A stretch of DNA of 5,731 nt, from assembly GCA_964432115.1 (NCBI GenBank), contig CAYSMC010000027.1:1-5731 (forward strand), read 5' to 3'. The notes under the pieces are model-generated. The model saw only the letters and a program-made list of their open reading frames with translations, searched no databases and was not told the DNA's origin. A program made the translations under genes and the position numbers. Each line of letters starts with the position of its first letter. Position 1 is the stretch's first letter. Positions 4,431-5,731 of the stretch are shown here, in pieces. The DNA is from JAAZKO01 sp964432115 (GTDB lineage: Bacteria; Patescibacteriota; Microgenomatia; UBA1400; PJMF01).

Positions 4431-5731
4431 ATGTATAAAAATGTAGTAATTATTTCCATAGATTCACTAAGAGCTGACGGTAGTAATTATAATCGTGATT
4501 TAATATATGGCAAAAACAATCACGAGCCGATAAAAACTCCCAATTTAGATAGGTTTGCAAAAAATGGTACAAGTTTTATTAGAGCTTATTCAACAAATAC
4601 CTATACCACAGCGGCTCACGCATCTTTGTTTACTGGAACATATCCACCAGAACATGCTGTTAGATCTTTTTTTGATTTTAATCAAAAGCTAAATGATAAA
4701 TCTGAAACAATCGCAAAATTATTATCAAAAAAAAACTATCAATCTTTTTTCTACTCAGACATAAAAGATTTGTTTTCTGAAATGGACATTTGGCGAGACT
4801 TTAAAATTAAGACATACGGCAAATCTGATTGGTTATGGAACAGCATTGAAGAATTTAAAAAAAAGAATAATTTTGTATTTATTCATCTTTTTGATGTCCA
4901 TGAACCATATTTATTTATTGAAGATAAGTCAATTAAAGATGATGTAAATAATGATTTTTATCAAGCAATTAGTGATTTACGAAAAAAACTTGGTATAAAC
5001 TCTAAAACAAATCAAAAGAAAAATCCTCACAAATCATGGGAAGAAATAAGAACTTATTTGAATCAAAATAATCTTGATCACCAAGAGCACCTAAAAGAAT
5101 ATTATGAACTTGGAATTGAAAAATTTGACAAATTGAGGATCAATACTTTTTTTGACAAACTTGTAGGTTTTGGATTTGATCTTAAAAATGATTTAATTAT
5201 AATTTTGAGTGATCATGGTGAGGGTCGAACTGACTTTCAAAACTCTTCAAATTTTGGACATGGTAGTCATTTAACTGAGGAAACTCTAAGAATTTCCCTA
5301 TTTGTTAATCAAAATTTAAAAATTAATAAATCAAATCTATTTTCTATTAAAGATATTAAACAAATAATTCTAGATCTTATAAATGAAAGAAGCCCAAATA
5401 TCAAGAATAATAATTTATATGCAGAACACCACCAATCAAACATATCAACAATTTTGCAGGGAAAAGAAAATGATCGTTTGGGAGTTAAAAATATTGGAAA
5501 TATTAAAAGTTACTTGTCTGAGCAGGCTTATATTAATAAAGATTTCAAACTAATTGCCAATAACAGTCAAAACCTGTATTCTGAATTATTTAATAAAGAC
5601 ATAGTAAATGACAATCTTTACATTGAAAAATTATACAATATTTTGCTTAACAGATACCCAGATGAAGCAGGAAGTATTAATTTTTTAAGAATTATTAAAA
5701 ACAAATCAAGAACAGAAGTGTTAAAGAACAT
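4431..5731 (+). CDS. Sulfatase-like / alkaline-phosphatase-superfamily enzyme with C-terminal DUF4214-like segment (3' partial)
   Basis: The frame is open from ATG 4431 to the window end (433 residues, no stop reached). The N-terminus goes straight into the first core strand with metal ligand D11 (VIISIDSLRAD), then TPNLDRFAKNG (36-46), the nucleophile region TYTTAAHASLFTGTYP (57-72), FDVHEPY (154-160), SDHGE (260-264) and GHGSHLTEETLR (276-287). These are hallmarks of PF00884-type sulfatase folds. In the Cys/Ser-x-Pro-Ser-Arg position it has T59-T-A-A-H, so formylglycine cannot form; a Thr nucleophile, as in LtaS or phosphoethanolamine transferases, is expected. Unlike those enzymes it has no visible signal peptide or membrane helix, so it probably acts in the cytoplasm. 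Residues 398-433 (LYNILLNRYPDEAG, then NKSRTEV) match the start of a DUF4214 unit. GC content is clearly lower than in the exporter genes. It begins 5 bases after the PP-loop gene. The fold is confident; the reaction (phospho- or sulfo-ester chemistry on a glycan) is inference. Confidence 0.82.
   Translation, partial: MYKNVVIISIDSLRADGSNYNRDLIYGKNNHEPIKTPNLDRFAKNGTSFIRAYSTNTYTTAAHASLFTGTYPPEHAVRSFFDFNQKLNDKSETIAKLLSKKNYQSFFYSDIKDLFSEMDIWRDFKIKTYGKSDWLWNSIEEFKKKNNFVFIHLFDVHEPYLFIEDKSIKDDVNNDFYQAISDLRKKLGINSKTNQKKNPHKSWEEIRTYLNQNNLDHQEHLKEYYELGIEKFDKLRINTFFDKLVGFGFDLKNDLIIILSDHGEGRTDFQNSSNFGHGSHLTEETLRISLFVNQNLKINKSNLFSIKDIKQIILDLINERSPNIKNNNLYAEHHQSNISTILQGKENDRLGVKNIGNIKSYLSEQAYINKDFKLIANNSQNLYSELFNKDIVNDNLYIEKLYNILLNRYPDEAGSINFLRIIKNKSRTEVLKN

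Noticed and set aside
4431..5731. Annotation as a classical formylglycine-dependent sulfatase
   Set aside because: The Cys/Ser-x-Pro-Ser-Arg motif is absent; the equivalent position is Thr followed by T-A-A-H.

Overview
The window is a piece of a cell-surface polysaccharide locus from a low-GC bacterium. Compact gene spacing, starts without Shine-Dalgarno sequences, apparent leaderless promoters and the mix of gene families suggest a Candidate Phyla Radiation (Patescibacteria) type genome. That placement is an inference from style, not from a marker gene. The standard code fits: no in-frame TGA interrupts any long gene.

Layout. (1) Positions 1-362, + strand: the 3' end of an extended-SDR sugar-nucleotide epimerase/dehydratase, possibly a UDP-glucose 4-epimerase. 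(2) Positions 363-1000, + strand: a type II toxin-antitoxin module with its own promoter and a palindromic operator over the -10 box. The antitoxin is intact, but the overlapping RelE/YafQ-like toxin is broken by an internal deletion and frameshift. (3) Positions 1001-2116, - strand: UDP-galactopyranose mutase (glf), ending flush against the toxin remnant. (4) A 97-base divergent intergenic region (2108-2204) with back-to-back promoters whose -10 boxes lie only 7-8 bases from the start codons. (5) Positions 2205-5731, + strand: a tight four-gene operon of ABC-2 permease (Wzm-like), ATPase (Wzt-like), a PP-loop protein of the CysD/PAPS-reductase superfamily, and an alkaline-phosphatase/sulfatase-fold enzyme carrying a C-terminal DUF4214-like segment that runs off the window.

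How the genes may work together. The epimerase could supply UDP-galactose and Glf would convert it to UDP-galactofuranose. Glycosyltransferases outside the window would build a Galf-containing glycan, and Wzm/Wzt would export it. The last two genes are the least ordinary part. The PP-loop protein keeps the nucleotide-binding loop but lacks the cysteines of APS/PAPS reductases. The sulfatase-fold protein has threonine where true sulfatases have the formylglycine Cys/Ser, and it shows no signal peptide or membrane segment. Together they could form a cytoplasmic anionic-group (sulfate or phosphate) decoration step on the glycan before export; this is a hypothesis. GC content falls sharply in the last gene, which suggests that this end of the locus was acquired separately.
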